From Pseudoxanthomonas sp. NC8 (GTDB taxonomy: Bacteria > Pseudomonadota > Gammaproteobacteria > Xanthomonadales > Xanthomonadaceae): 64,000 nt of DNA. The position numbers and the translations under genes were made by a program. Positions 9,082-17,901 of this stretch are shown one piece after another. Location: contig CP060419.1 of NCBI GenBank assembly GCA_025232375.1, positions 3,223,001 to 3,287,000 on the forward strand, read 5' to 3'. Every line of letters starts with the position of its first letter. Within the stretch, counting starts at the first letter, position 1. Below the pieces are notes generated by a model. That model made no database searches. It was given only the letters and a program-made list of their open reading frames with translations, and was not told the DNA's origin.

Positions 9082-10385
9082 TCAGATTGTCGCCGGAATC
9101 GCGTCGCCTTCCACGCCGGGCGTCGCCTTGCCGCGGCCATAGCGCGAGATGTCCAGGCCTGGCTGCGGATGCCCGCCGGGCGGCGGGCGATGACATCGGC
9201 AAGGTAGCGACCCGAGCCGCAGGCCATGGTCCAGCCCAGCGTGCCGTGTCCGGTGTTGAGGAACAGGTTGCGCAGCCCGGTCGCGCCGACCACCGGCGTG
9301 CCGTCGGGCGTGGCCGGGCGCAGGCCGGTCCAGAACTCGGCGCGGGTAAGGTCGCCGCCCTTCGGGTACAGGTCGCCGACCACCTTCTCCAGCGTGGCGC
9401 GACGGCGTGGGTCCAGCGACAGGTCGAAGCCGGATACCTCGGCCATGCCGCCGACGCGGATGCGGCGGTCGAAGCGGGTGATGGCGATCTTGTAGGTCTC
9501 GTCGAGCACGGTCGACGCCGGCGCCATCGCCGCGTCGGTGATCGGGATGGTCAGCGAATAGCCCTTCAGCGGATACACCGGCAAGCGGATGCCCAGCGGC
9601 TTGAGCAGCTTCGGCGACCAGCTGCCCAACGCCAGCACGTAGCGGTCGGCGGTCTCGAGCCGGCCGTCGATGCGCACGCCGGTGACGCGCCCGCCGTCGG
9701 CCTCGATGGCTTCGATGGTGGCGCCATAGCGGAATTCCACGCCGCGCATCTGCGCCAGCGCGGTAAGGCGCTCGCAGAACAGCTGGCAGTCGCCGGTCTG
9801 GTCGCCCGGCAGGCGCAGGCCACCGACCAGCTTGCCGGCGGCGGCCAGGGCCGGCTCGACCCGCGCCACGCCGGTGCGGTCGAGCACCTCGTAGGGCACG
9901 CCGGCTTCCTGCAGCACGGCGATGTCGCGCGCGGCGGCGTCCAGCTGGGCCTGGGTGCGGAAGAGCTGGGTCGTGCCCAGGCGCCGGCCTTCGTAGGTCA
10001 GGCCGGTGTCGGCGCGCAGCTCGTCCAGGCAGTCGCGGCTGTATTCGGTAAGGCGGACCATGCGCTCCTTGTTCACCGCGTAGCGCGCGGCGGTGCAGTT
10101 GCGCAGCATCTGTGCCAGCCACAGGTACTGGTCCGGATCGAGCGTGGGCCTGATCGCCAGCGGCGCGTGCGTCTGGAACAGCCACTTGAGGGCCTTCAGC
10201 GGCACGCCCGGGGCGGCCCACGGCGAGGCATAGCCGGGCGAGATCTGGCCGGCATTGGCATAGCTGGCCGCGCGCGCCGGGCCCGGCTCGCGGTCGACCA
10301 CGGTCACCTCGAAACCGGCCTGCGCCAGGTACCACGCGCTGGCCACGCCGATCACGCCACCGCCCAGGACCAGAACCCGTTGCAT
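9082..10385 (-). CDS. dadA: D-amino acid dehydrogenase small subunit (one frameshift)
   Basis: FAD-dependent D-amino acid dehydrogenase, which oxidises D-alanine to pyruvate and ammonia and passes electrons to the respiratory chain at the membrane. The dinucleotide-binding start [20 protein letters not shown] is at 10385. Further signatures are [18 protein letters not shown], the FAD-binding end [20 protein letters not shown] and length (about 434 residues). The last roughly 30 residues ([11 protein letters not shown], then GDAIPATI) are in another frame, with an indel near 9170. It is followed by alr and divergent from lrp with a shared 150-base control region containing a perfect palindrome, the classic Lrp-controlled alanine-catabolic arrangement. 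Confidence 0.92.
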
Positions 10386-10449
10386 CGCACGACTCCTCGT
10401 ATTCAGGCGCTTCCACTGGATGAATGGGGAAGGCACCGGCAAGGCGCGC

Positions 10450-10455
10450 AGTATA
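10450..10455 (-). promoter_or_regulatory. possible dadA -10 element
   Basis: On the minus strand the hexamer TATACT lies about 65 bases upstream of the dadA ATG. It matches the sigma-70 -10 consensus well, but no good -35 hexamer is seen 16-18 bases upstream, where only an A-run occurs. An activator-dependent promoter is plausible, with the palindrome at 10494-10517 centred about 55 bases upstream of this -10. This is sequence inspection only. Confidence 0.35.
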
Positions 10456-10470
10456 TGGACGAGTAACTGG

Positions 10471-10499
10471 TTGTTTTTTCCGTATTTCTTGCGTGTTAA
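10471..10499 (+). promoter_or_regulatory. possible lrp promoter
   Basis: TTGTTT (10471-10476) and TGTTAA (10494-10499) are separated by 17 bases in an unusually AT-rich patch for this genome. They read as plausible -35 and -10 hexamers of a sigma-70 promoter for lrp. The -10 overlaps the left arm of the palindrome, which would allow autorepression by Lrp. Not experimentally supported. Confidence 0.4.
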
Positions 10500-10517
10500 G
10501 GTGCATTTACCTTAACA
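10494..10517. promoter_or_regulatory. 24-bp perfect palindrome, candidate Lrp operator
   Basis: Arms TGTTAAGGT and ACCTTAACA flank the 6-base centre GCATTT, giving a perfect 9+9 inverted repeat in the intergenic region between dadA (minus) and lrp (plus). Lrp-family proteins bind AT-rich palindromes of similar size, and lrp regulators next to dadA generally control that operon. The site lies 25 bases before the preferred TTG start of lrp. Confidence 0.65.
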
Positions 10518-10541
10518 ACCGGGCTGCCCGTGGAGGTTTCC

Positions 10542-11048
10542 TTGGCCGACCGCCCCGCCCGTCCGCGCCCCGGGCGCCCGATCCGCGACCTGGACCGGAT
10601 CGACCGCCACATCCTGCGCATCCTCCAGCAGGAAGGCCGCATTTCCTTCACCGAGCTGGGCGAGCGGGTCGGCCTGTCGACCACGCCGTGCACCGAGCGC
10701 GTGCGCCGGCTGGAGCGCGATGGCGTGATCGAGGGCTACTACGCGCGGCTCAACCCGCAGGCGATGAAGGCCGGGCTGCTGGTGTTCGTGGAGATCAGCC
10801 TGTCGTACAAGTCCGGCGACATCTTCGAGGAGTTCCGCCGCGCCGCACTGAAACTGCCGAACGTGCTCGAATGCCACCTGATGTCCGGCGACTTCGACTA
10901 CCTGATCAAGGCGCGCATCTCCGAGATGGCGTCGTACCGCAAGCTGCTCGGCAGCAGCCTGCTGACCCTGCCGCACGTGCGCGAGTCCAAGAGCTACATC
11001 GTGATGGAAGAGGTCAAGGAAACACTGGCGCTGGCGATTCCCGACTGA
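10542..11048 (+). CDS. lrp: Lrp/AsnC family transcriptional regulator
   Basis: Leucine-responsive regulatory protein family, 168 residues from the TTG start at 10542. That start has a GGAGG ribosome-binding site five bases upstream; a GTG at 10530 is in frame but poorly placed. The N-terminal winged helix-turn-helix covers about residues 18-60 (LDRIDRHILRILQQEGRISF, then ELGERVGLSTTPCTERVRRL). The C-terminal RAM/AsnC ligand-binding domain is typical (MSGDFDYLIKARISEMASY, near residue 115). The sequence is close to global Lrp (STTPC in the recognition helix) rather than AsnC. It is divergent from dadA-alr, with the operator-like palindrome between, so it very likely controls D-alanine catabolism and its own synthesis. 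Confidence 0.9.
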   Translation: MADRPARPRPGRPIRDLDRIDRHILRILQQEGRISFTELGERVGLSTTPCTERVRRLERDGVIEGYYARLNPQAMKAGLLVFVEISLSYKSGDIFEEFRRAALKLPNVLECHLMSGDFDYLIKARISEMASYRKLLGSSLLTLPHVRESKSYIVMEEVKETLALAIPD

Positions 11049-11090
11049 GCGCGCCGCGCAGGCATCTCTGCCCTCTGCATTTGCTCCACC

Positions 11091-11116
11091 CGTAGAGCGG
11101 GGCTTGCCCCGCTGCT
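11091..11116 (+). repeat. REP-type hairpin with GTAG head (left copy)
   Basis: GTAG at 11092 is followed by a near-perfect hairpin: stem AGCGGGGC, loop-side TT, then GCCCCGCT. The GTAG 5' tetranucleotide is characteristic of the REP (SMAG-like) elements of Stenotrophomonas and related bacteria, which are mobilised by RAYT transposases. An inverted copy, identical over 26 bases, lies at 11176-11201. A degenerate GTAG hairpin (GTAGAGAGGG..CCCTGCT) is at about 11129-11152. Confidence 0.75.
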
Positions 11117-11175
11117 CCTGCTGCATTCGTAGAGAGGGAACTCCGCCCTGCTGGCCTGTCGCACCGGGCAAAGAA

Positions 11176-11201
11176 AGCAGCGGGGCAAGCCCCGCTCTAC
11201 G
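11176..11201 (-). repeat. REP-type hairpin with GTAG head (right, inverted copy)
   Basis: Exact reverse complement of 11091-11116 over 26 bases. The two copies face each other about 60 bases apart, a REPIN-like doublet in the lrp-prc intergenic region. It can also fold as one long stem, so it may act as a transcription barrier between the convergent genes lrp and prc. Confidence 0.75.
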
Positions 11202-11269
11202 AATGCAGATCGGATGCCACATCGCAAGCCGCACCGGACGCCGGATAGAACGCGGTATCGAATGCCGGA

Positions 11270-11303
11270 AACAGCATCGGCGGCCGAAGCCGCCGATGCT
11301 GTT
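11270..11303 (-). terminator. strong hairpin downstream of prc
   Basis: A 15-bp perfect stem (AACAGCATCGGCGGC paired with its complement) with a CGAA/TTCG tetraloop, starting about 25 bases after the prc stop. The trailing T-run is short (TTTCC on the minus strand), so termination is likely but not certain. It also lies downstream of lrp on the other strand and could serve both convergent genes. Confidence 0.65.
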
Positions 11304-11327
11304 GTCGCGTGTGGCGCGTGACGGGCG

Positions 11328-13506
11328 TCAGTCGGCCCAGCGCACCGCCGACTGCGTGCCCGGCAGCACCTGCGCCGACAGCGGCTGGTCCTGCTGGAGC
11401 AGGTCGATCGCGTTGGTAGGATCGCCGCCGCCTCGCGCTGCAACGGGTCGGGGCGCTTCTCCGCCGCCTTCTCGCGCGCCGCGTCGCGGACCACGTCACG
11501 TTCGCCGGCCGTGAGGCCATCGTCGGTCTCGTCGGCCAGCGGATCCAGGTCAGGCCCTTGGCCTTGCGGATCGCCTGCCGCTCCTTGCGCTGCACTTCCT
11601 GGCGATCGCGCTCGGCGCGGCGCTCGGCCTCGTTCAGCGACAGGTATTTCTTTTCGGCCTCGGCGCGGTAGTGCGCACGTCCTCGCTCCACCACTGGAAC
11701 TCCGGGTCGTTGGCGATGCGCCCCGCGTGCATCTGCTGCAGGCGCGGCAGCAGCGGCGCGAAGTTGCCGTACTTCGCGTGCGGCACGGCGGCAATGCGCG
11801 TCCACGGCAGTGCGTTGTCGTAGGTGCTCTCGCCAAACTCGTTGGCGTCCACGCTCACCGGGTAGGCGATGTCGGGGACCACCCCTTGTTCTGGGTGCTG
11901 CCGCCATCGGCACGGAAGAACTGGGCGATGGTCAGCTTGACCTGGCCGAAGCGCGGACCTTCGCCGAAGCCCGGCCAGCGATCCAGGTCGAGCAGGTTCT
12001 GCACCGTGCCCTTGCCGAAGGTGGTTTCGCCGATGATCAACGCGCGGCCGTAGTCCTGCATCGCGCCGGCGAAGATCTCCGAGGCCGAGGCCGAGCCGCG
12101 GTTGATCAGGACGGCCAGCGGGCCATCCCAGGCCACGCCTGCGGTGCGGTCGTTGTAGACCTGCACGCGACCGCCGGATTCGCGCTGCTGGACCACCGGG
12201 CCTGGTCGATGAACAGGCCGGTCAGCTGCACCGCCTCGTCCAGCGAGCCACCGCCGTTGTTGCGCAGGTCCAGGACCACGCCGTCCACGCCCTTGGTATG
12301 GAACTCGGCCAGCAGGCGGGCCACGTCGCGGGTGGCGGAGGTGTAGTCGTTACCGTTGCGGCGACGGCCTTCGAAGTCCTGGTAGAAGGTCGGCAGCTCG
12401 ATCACGCCGACCAGCCGCTGGGGCGTGCTGCCCCTGGGCGGGGATGGTGTAGGTCTTGCTCTTGGCCGCCTGTTCGGCCAGCTGCACGCGCTGGCGGGTC
12501 AGCAGCACGGTGCGGTGCCCGCCATCGATGCCGTTCTCGGCCGGGATGTACTCCAGCTTGACCTGGGTGCCCTTGGTGCCGCGGATCTTGGCGACCACGT
12601 CGTCGATGCGCCAGCCGATCACGTCTTCGACCGCCCCGGTCTTGCCAGCCGACGCCGACGATGCGGTCGCCGGCCTTCAGCGTGCCATCCATCGAGGCCG
12701 GACCGCCGGGGATGATCTCGCGGATGACGACGACGTCGTCCTGGCGCTGCAGCTGCGCGCCGATGCCTTCAAGCGACAGCGACATCTGCTGGTTGAAGTT
12801 CTCGGCGCTGCGCGGATCGAGGTAGTCGGTGTGCGGATCGACCGAAGCGGTGTAGGCGTTGAGGAACAGCGCGAACACCTCCTCGCCCTTGAGCTCGGAC
12901 ACCGACCGGGCGACCTGCTGGTAGCGCTTGTCCAGGGTCTTGCGGATCTCCTCGGGCGCTTTGCCGGCGAGCTTGAGCCGCAGCCAGTCGTTCATCACCG
13001 ACTTGCGCCACAGCGCGTCGAGCGCAGCGTCGTCCGCGGCCCACGGCGCGTCTTCGCGATCGTATTCCCAGCGTTCGCTACCGGTGAAGTCGAAATCCTT
13101 CTTCAGCAGCTTGCGCGCGAAATCCACGCGCTGGTCGACGCGCTGCCGGTAGACGCCGAACACGGCGAACGCGGCGGACGGGTCGCCTGGCGCACGGCCT
13201 CGCCCATCGTGCCGCGGTAGGGCTCGAAGCGGGCGATGTCGGCGGCGGTGAAGAACTGCTTGTTGCCGTCCAGCGCCTCGAGGAAGCGACGGAAGATGTC
13301 TTCCGACAGCGCCTGGTCGGCCGGTCGCGGACGGTACGCCAGGCGGCTGTCGGACAGCGCGCCGTAGACCAGCTTGGAGATGGTGGCCTGGTCGGCGGTG
13401 GGCGCCACTGCCAGCCGGTCGCCATCGGCGCGCGCCAGCAGGGCGAGCGGGGTGGCCAGCAGCAGGGCGGCGAACAGGGTGAGGGGGCAGCGAATCTACG
13501 GTTCAT
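11328..13506 (-). CDS. prc: tail-specific (C-terminal processing) protease, at least eight frame breaks
   Basis: Periplasmic S41A carboxy-terminal processing protease (Prc/Tsp), which trims or degrades envelope proteins. Order seen: signal peptide (ALLLATPLALLARA), N-terminal domain (SELKGEEVFALFLNAYTASV, then DPHTDYLDPRS), PDZ (GGPASMDGTLKAGDRIVGVG), and the S41 core with substrate strand GVVLDLRNNGGGSLDEAV, nucleophile Ser in NRGSASASEIFAGAM (about residue 470) and general-base Lys in GETTFGKGTVQN (about 497). The C-terminal helical region ends at 11328. Length after repair is about 725, normal for the family. Frame changes occur near 13480, 13200, 12650, 12420, 12200, 11880, 11685, 11550 and 11430. 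Domain content is complete, so consensus error is more likely than decay. The start at 13506 is tentative. Confidence 0.85.
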
Positions 13507-13698
13507 GTGGGGGCTCATGCCGGCGTGGGGCCGGTCGGATCAGGCTGATGGGGCTGTGACCGGCGACCAGTGCCGGAAGTTGCACGCGCCGGCACCGTGC
13601 CATGCCGGCGCGGTTCACCGCAGGCTAGCGGCTGCGACGTACAAAAAGTGAACAGCCCGCCATGGGCGGAGGCGCGACGCGGTCGGCGCCGGTGGCGC

Positions 13699-14741
13699 TC
13701 AGGCCGTGACTCCGGCGCCCGCCGCCTGGCGGTCGGCGTGGTAGGACGAACGGACCATCGGGCCGGAGGCGACGTGGGCGAAGCCCAGCGCGTAGCCGTA
13801 CTCCTCCAGCGCCTTGTATTCCTCGGGCGTCCAGTAGCGCATCACCGGATGGTGGTGGGCGGTGGGCTGCAGGTACTGGCCGATCGTGATCATTTCCACG
13901 TCGTGCGCACGCAGGTCGCGCAGGGTCGCCTGCACCTGCTCCATGGTCTCGCCCAGGCCGAGCATGATCCCGGACTTGGTCGGGATGGCCGGGTGCTGCG
14001 CCTTGAACTTCTGCAGCAGGGTCAGGGACCACTGGTAGTCGGCGCCCGGACGCACGTTCGGGTACAGGTCCGGCACCGTCTCGATGTTGTGGTTGAACAC
14101 GTCCGGCGGGTTGGTCGCTAGGATCTCCAGCGCCCGGTCCATGCGGCCCTTGCCGCGGAAGTCCGGGGTCAGGATCTCGATGCGGGTGCCCGGCGCGCGT
14201 TCGCGGATGGCGGCAATACAGTCGACGAAGTGCTGGGCACCGCCGTCGCGCAGGTCGTCGCGGTCGACGCTGGTGACCACCACGTAGCGCAGGCCCATGT
14301 CCGCCACGGTGTTGCCGAGGCTGGCCGGCTCGCCGGCATCCGGCGGCTTGGGCCGGCCGTGGGCGACGTCGCAGAACGAGCAGCGGCGGGTGCACACCTC
14401 GCCCAGGATCATGAAGGTCGCGGTGCCGTGGCCGAAGCATTCGTGGATGTTCGGGCAGCTGGCCTCCTCGCAGACCGTGACCAGCCGGTTCTCGCGCAGC
14501 TTGGCCTTGAGGTTGGCCACCGCGTTCCCGGACGGGATCCGCACCCGGATCCACGACGGCTTGCGCAGCACCGGCGCATCGGCGAACTGGACCGGCGAAC
14601 GGCCGATCTTGTCGCCACCGAGCTGCTTCGTGCCCACCTGGAGCGTGCCCGCCACGGGCGTGCCGGCCTCCAGCGGCGCCTGCGGCGCGGCGGAGTCGGG
14701 CAGGGACCTGGGTGGAATGGAGCGGGGGCGGAGGACGTCAT
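13699..14741 (-). CDS. lipA: lipoyl synthase
   Basis: Radical-SAM enzyme that inserts two sulfurs into octanoylated E2/GcvH proteins. The auxiliary [4Fe-4S] cluster motif [12 protein letters not shown] and the radical-SAM motif CTRRCSFC are both present, followed by [17 protein letters not shown] and [13 protein letters not shown]. The body is in one frame from 14655 ([16 protein letters not shown]) to the TGA at 13699. The usual N-terminal extension of this family begins at the ATG at 14741 (MTSSAPAP) and joins through [20 protein letters not shown] after an indel near 14715. It lies downstream of ybeD-lipB, the standard lipoate gene group. Confidence 0.95.
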
Positions 14742-14842
14742 GGGCCTATTGTAGGGCCGGGACCGGATGGCTGCCGCCCGCCCCCGTCACCGCTGCCGGA
14801 ACGCTGCCGGCACCGGATGGAACGGCCGACCCGGTCGATGCC

Positions 14843-15548
14843 CTAGGTGGACAGGTCCGGCAGGCCGGCCTGCGGCCGCAGGAGCAGGCCGAACTGGCGG
14901 GCGATGTTCTCCAGCAGCACCGGCTTGACCGCGTCGGGGCCGGACGGGCCGCCCAGGTCCTGCAGCGAGGTCACCTGCAGGCCCTGGTAGCCACACGGGT
15001 TGATCCGGTGGAACGGCTCCAGGTCCATGCCGATATTGAAGGTAAGGCCATGGAAGCTGCAGCCGCGGCGCACGCGGATGCCCAGCGCTGCAACCTTGGC
15101 GCTCCCCACGTACACACCCGGCGCGCCCTCGCGGCGTTCGGCGCCGATGTTCCACTCGTCCAGCGTGTCGATGATCGACTGTTCGATCCGGCAGACGTAG
15201 TCGCGCACGCCGATCCTGAGCCGACGCAGGTCCAGCAGCGGATACAGCACGATCTGGCCGGGCCCGTGGTAGGTCACCTGGCCGCCGCGGTCCACGTGCA
15301 GCACCGGGATGTCGCCCGGCGCCAGCACGTGTTCGGGCTTGCCGGCCTTGGCCGAGGGTGAACACCGGCTCGTGTTCGACCAGCCACAACTCGTCGACGG
15401 TGTCTTCCGTGCGCGCATCGGTGAAGCGCTGCATCGCGCGCCACACCGGTTCGTAGGGATGGCGGCCAAGATCGAACACCCGCGCAGGCTGCGGTGCGCG
15501 TACCGGCGCAGCCTCGGCCGCACAGGCCGCGTCCGCCGCTCCGCTCAC
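14843..15548 (-). CDS. lipB: lipoyl(octanoyl) transferase (one frameshift)
   Basis: Transfers octanoyl from acyl carrier protein to the lipoyl domains, the step before LipA. Signatures are GRHPYEPVW near the start, [19 protein letters not shown], the catalytic Lys in [11 protein letters not shown] and the catalytic Cys in [11 protein letters not shown]. The N-terminal 65 residues are in another frame; the break is at 15352, where GGCCAGGCC reads GGCCAAGGCC on the minus strand. The start is a GTG at 15548 ([15 protein letters not shown]) overlapping the TGA of ybeD, so the two are translationally coupled. The repaired length is about 234 residues, typical. Confidence 0.92.
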
Positions 15549-15823
15549 AGCGTCCACTTCACTTCCGGATGGTCGCGCAGGGCCCGGTGGGCGGCGTCGT
15601 ACTGCTCGCGGTTCTCCGCGCGGAAGCCGATCCGCACCGACACGTACTTGCCGCTGGAGGAATGCTTCCACTGGATGCTCTCCTCCAGCACTTCCACGCC
15701 GGCCGCGGACAGCAGCTTCGGCAACTCGGCCTCCAGGCCCCTGTCGGCCGCGCCCATGGCGCTGAGCTCGAAGGTGCCGGGGAACTGGAAGCCGTGCTCG
15801 GGATTCTCGGATCTGATTTCCAT
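15545..15823 (-). CDS. ybeD: DUF493 / UPF0250 protein YbeD
   Basis: A 92-residue YbeD-family protein with an ACT-like fold. The start [20 protein letters not shown] at 15823 is the family norm; the in-frame extension to 15871 is Arg-rich and unlikely. Conserved blocks are the [11 protein letters not shown] segment, [19 protein letters not shown] and a final DHPEVKWTL. It sits immediately before lipB with overlapping stop and start, an order conserved in many gammaproteobacteria. Its biochemical role in lipoate or cell-wall metabolism is unknown. Confidence 0.88.
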   Translation of the reverse strand: MEIRSENPEHGFQFPGTFELSAMGAADRGLEAELPKLLSAAGVEVLEESIQWKHSSSGKYVSVRIGFRAENREQYDAAHRALRDHPEVKWTL

Positions 15824-15889
15824 GGCGACATTATGGGTGCGCCTCCGGAGCAACCCAAGGGCGCGTCGCAAGCGGAGGGGAGACGCCCG

Positions 15890-17756
15890 CTAGCGCGACC
15901 CGGCGCGCGCCGCCCGGTCCCGGTAGTAGTCGCGCAGGACGAAGAACGCCTTCTTCGGCACGCCCTTCTCCGACATCAGGCCCTTGCGGTTGTAGCCGTC
16001 CTGGACGCCGGCCAGCGGCCGCCGCGGCGAGCGGAAGTCGGTAAGGATCCGGGGCGAGGTGCCGGCGAAGCCCTCGATCCGCCCGAGCATGCGCAGCGTG
16101 CGCCGGTACAGCTCGGCCTGGTATTCCTCGGTCCAGATCGCACCGGCGTCGCCGTGCAGCCCCTGTTTCGCATCGGCGCCGAATTCACTGATGAACACCG
16201 GTTTGTCGTAGCCGATCTGCCAGCGCACGCGGTCGATCTTGTCCAGCGATCCGTCGTACCAGCCGATGTACTGGTTGAAACTGAGCAGGTCGACCAGCTC
16301 GGCCAGCGGATCCTCGACCACCGCCACGTCCGGATCGTCCTCGCGGTAGTGCTTTTCCATTGCCGCGCTGAGCAGGCGGCTATCGTCCAGCGCCCGGGCG
16401 CGCGCGGCCAGCCGCGAGAGGAAACGGTTGCGCGCCTCCGACACCGGGGTCTCGTTGGCCAGCGACCAGACGATCACCGAAGCGCGGTTGTGGTCGCGGC
16501 CGATCATCGCCTGCAGCTGCGCCTCGGCGTTGCGGTAGGTGGCTTCATTGGTCCAGTCGATGGTCCAGTACACCGGGATTTCCGACCACACCAGCAGGCC
16601 CATCTCGTCGGCCAGCCGGGTCATGTGCTCGTTGTGCGGGTAGTGGGTAAGGCGCACGAAATTGGCCTCCAGCGACTTCGCCCACTCCAGCAGCTGCCGC
16701 GCCTGGGTCGCGTCGCGCACGCGGCCGCCGCCGTCGGCCGAATACTCCTCGTGGACCGAGATGCCACGCAGGAACAGCGGCTCGCCGTTGAGCAGCAGCT
16801 GGCGGCCACGGGTGGTGATCATGCGCAGGCCGACGCGGTCGCCCAGTGTGTCGCCGCCACTGGTGATCTCGAGCCGGTACAGCTGCGGATGCTGCGGCGA
16901 CCACAGCTTCGCAGCGGGCACGCGGAAGCGGAACGGGGCCCGGCCCTGCGCGTCGGCACGCACGGTCTCGCGGACGCCCAGCTCCGGCAGCGCGACGCTC
17001 ACCGCCTCTCCGCCGCGCGCGCCATCGAGCTGCACGCTGCCGGCCACCTCGCGCCCTTCGAGCGAGACCAGCGCGAGCCGGTAGTCGCGCACGAACACCG
17101 CCGGCACCACCACCAGCCCGACCGAGCGGGTGATGCCGCCGTAGTTCCACCAGTCGGTGTTGAGCGTGGGCACCCTCGGCGTGGCGCTTGTTGTCGACCT
17201 TCAGTACCAGCGAGTTGCCGCGGTCCTGCAGCTGGCCGGTGACCTCGAAGCGGAACGGGGTGAATCCGCCCTCGTGCATGCCGAGCTTGCGGCCGTTGAG
17301 ATAGACGTCGGCGCGGTAGTTCACCGCGCCGAACTCGAGGAACACGCGATCGCCCGCGCGCCGCGCCGGCGCGTCGAACTTCCTGCGGTACCAGACGCTG
17401 CCTTCGTAGTAGTAGAGCTTCGGGTCCTGCGTGTTCCAGTCGCCGGGCACCTGCAGCGAGACGGCGCGGTCGAAGTCGTATTCGACCAGGTCGGTGGGCG
17501 AGTCTGGCTTCGCGTCACGGAAGTACGCGCCCTTCGGCGGCTCGCCCAGCTGGTCGAACGGCTGGTAGCGGTAGTTGTAGTAGCCGTTCTCGTACGGGTC
17601 GACGATGACTTTCCACTCGCCGTCCAGCGACTGCACCGGACGCGTGTAGGCCTGCATCGGCGCTTCCGGCGTGGCGGTGGTGTCGGCATTGGCGGCCAGG
17701 ACACAGGTGGCGTGCAGCAGCAACAGCCAGCACAGGCGCGGCAGGCGGTATCTCAC
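15890..17756 (-). CDS. secreted glycoside hydrolase family 2, beta-glucuronidase-like (one frameshift)
   Basis: About 620-residue GH2 enzyme. Domains in order: signal peptide (LPRLCWLLLLHATCVLAANA), jelly-roll sugar-binding domain (SLQVPGDWNTQDPKLYYYEG, FGAVNYRADVYLNGRKLG), immunoglobulin-like domain and TIM barrel (FLRGISVHEEY, FVRLTHYPHNEHM). The acid/base Glu is in WSLANETPVSE (about residue 434) and the nucleophile Glu in FISEFGADAKQG (about 523). Blocks resemble beta-glucuronidase more than beta-galactosidase. The start is a GTG at 17756 behind a GGGAGGG ribosome-binding site. The frame breaks near 17170, before TLNTDWWNYGGITRSVG. It is probably periplasmic or secreted; the true substrate is unknown. 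It interrupts the usual dacC-ybeD adjacency. Confidence 0.85.
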
Positions 17757-17850
17757 GTCGGTCCCTCCCGGACTCGTGGATCGGGTATGCAGCGACCGAG
17801 GATAGCCGACGCCCACTGCGGCAACCTGCCGCCGCGCCGGCCGAAACGGA

Positions 17851-17872
17851 ACGCGGCCCCGAAGGGCCGCGT
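17851..17872 (-). terminator. hairpin downstream of dacC
   Basis: Stem ACGCGGCCC with GGGCCGCGT and a CGAA/TTCG tetraloop, about 30 bases after the dacC stop and before the GH2 start. The minus-strand continuation is TCCGTTTCGG, a poor U-tract. Likely a terminator or attenuator separating dacC from the GH2 gene. Confidence 0.5.
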
Positions 17873-17901
17873 CTGTCGTGCGTCGAAGGTGGCGCCGGAA
17901 C

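Noticed and set aside
7730..9142. A 470-codon plus-strand open frame opposite alr
   Set aside because: Antisense shadow of alr, whose catalytic Lys and Tyr motifs are clear on the minus strand.
15494..17242. A 582-codon open frame on the plus strand opposite ybeD and the GH2 gene
   Set aside because: It is the antisense of well-supported minus-strand genes; composition is His/Gln/Arg-rich without any family motif, as expected for shadow frames at 70 percent G+C.
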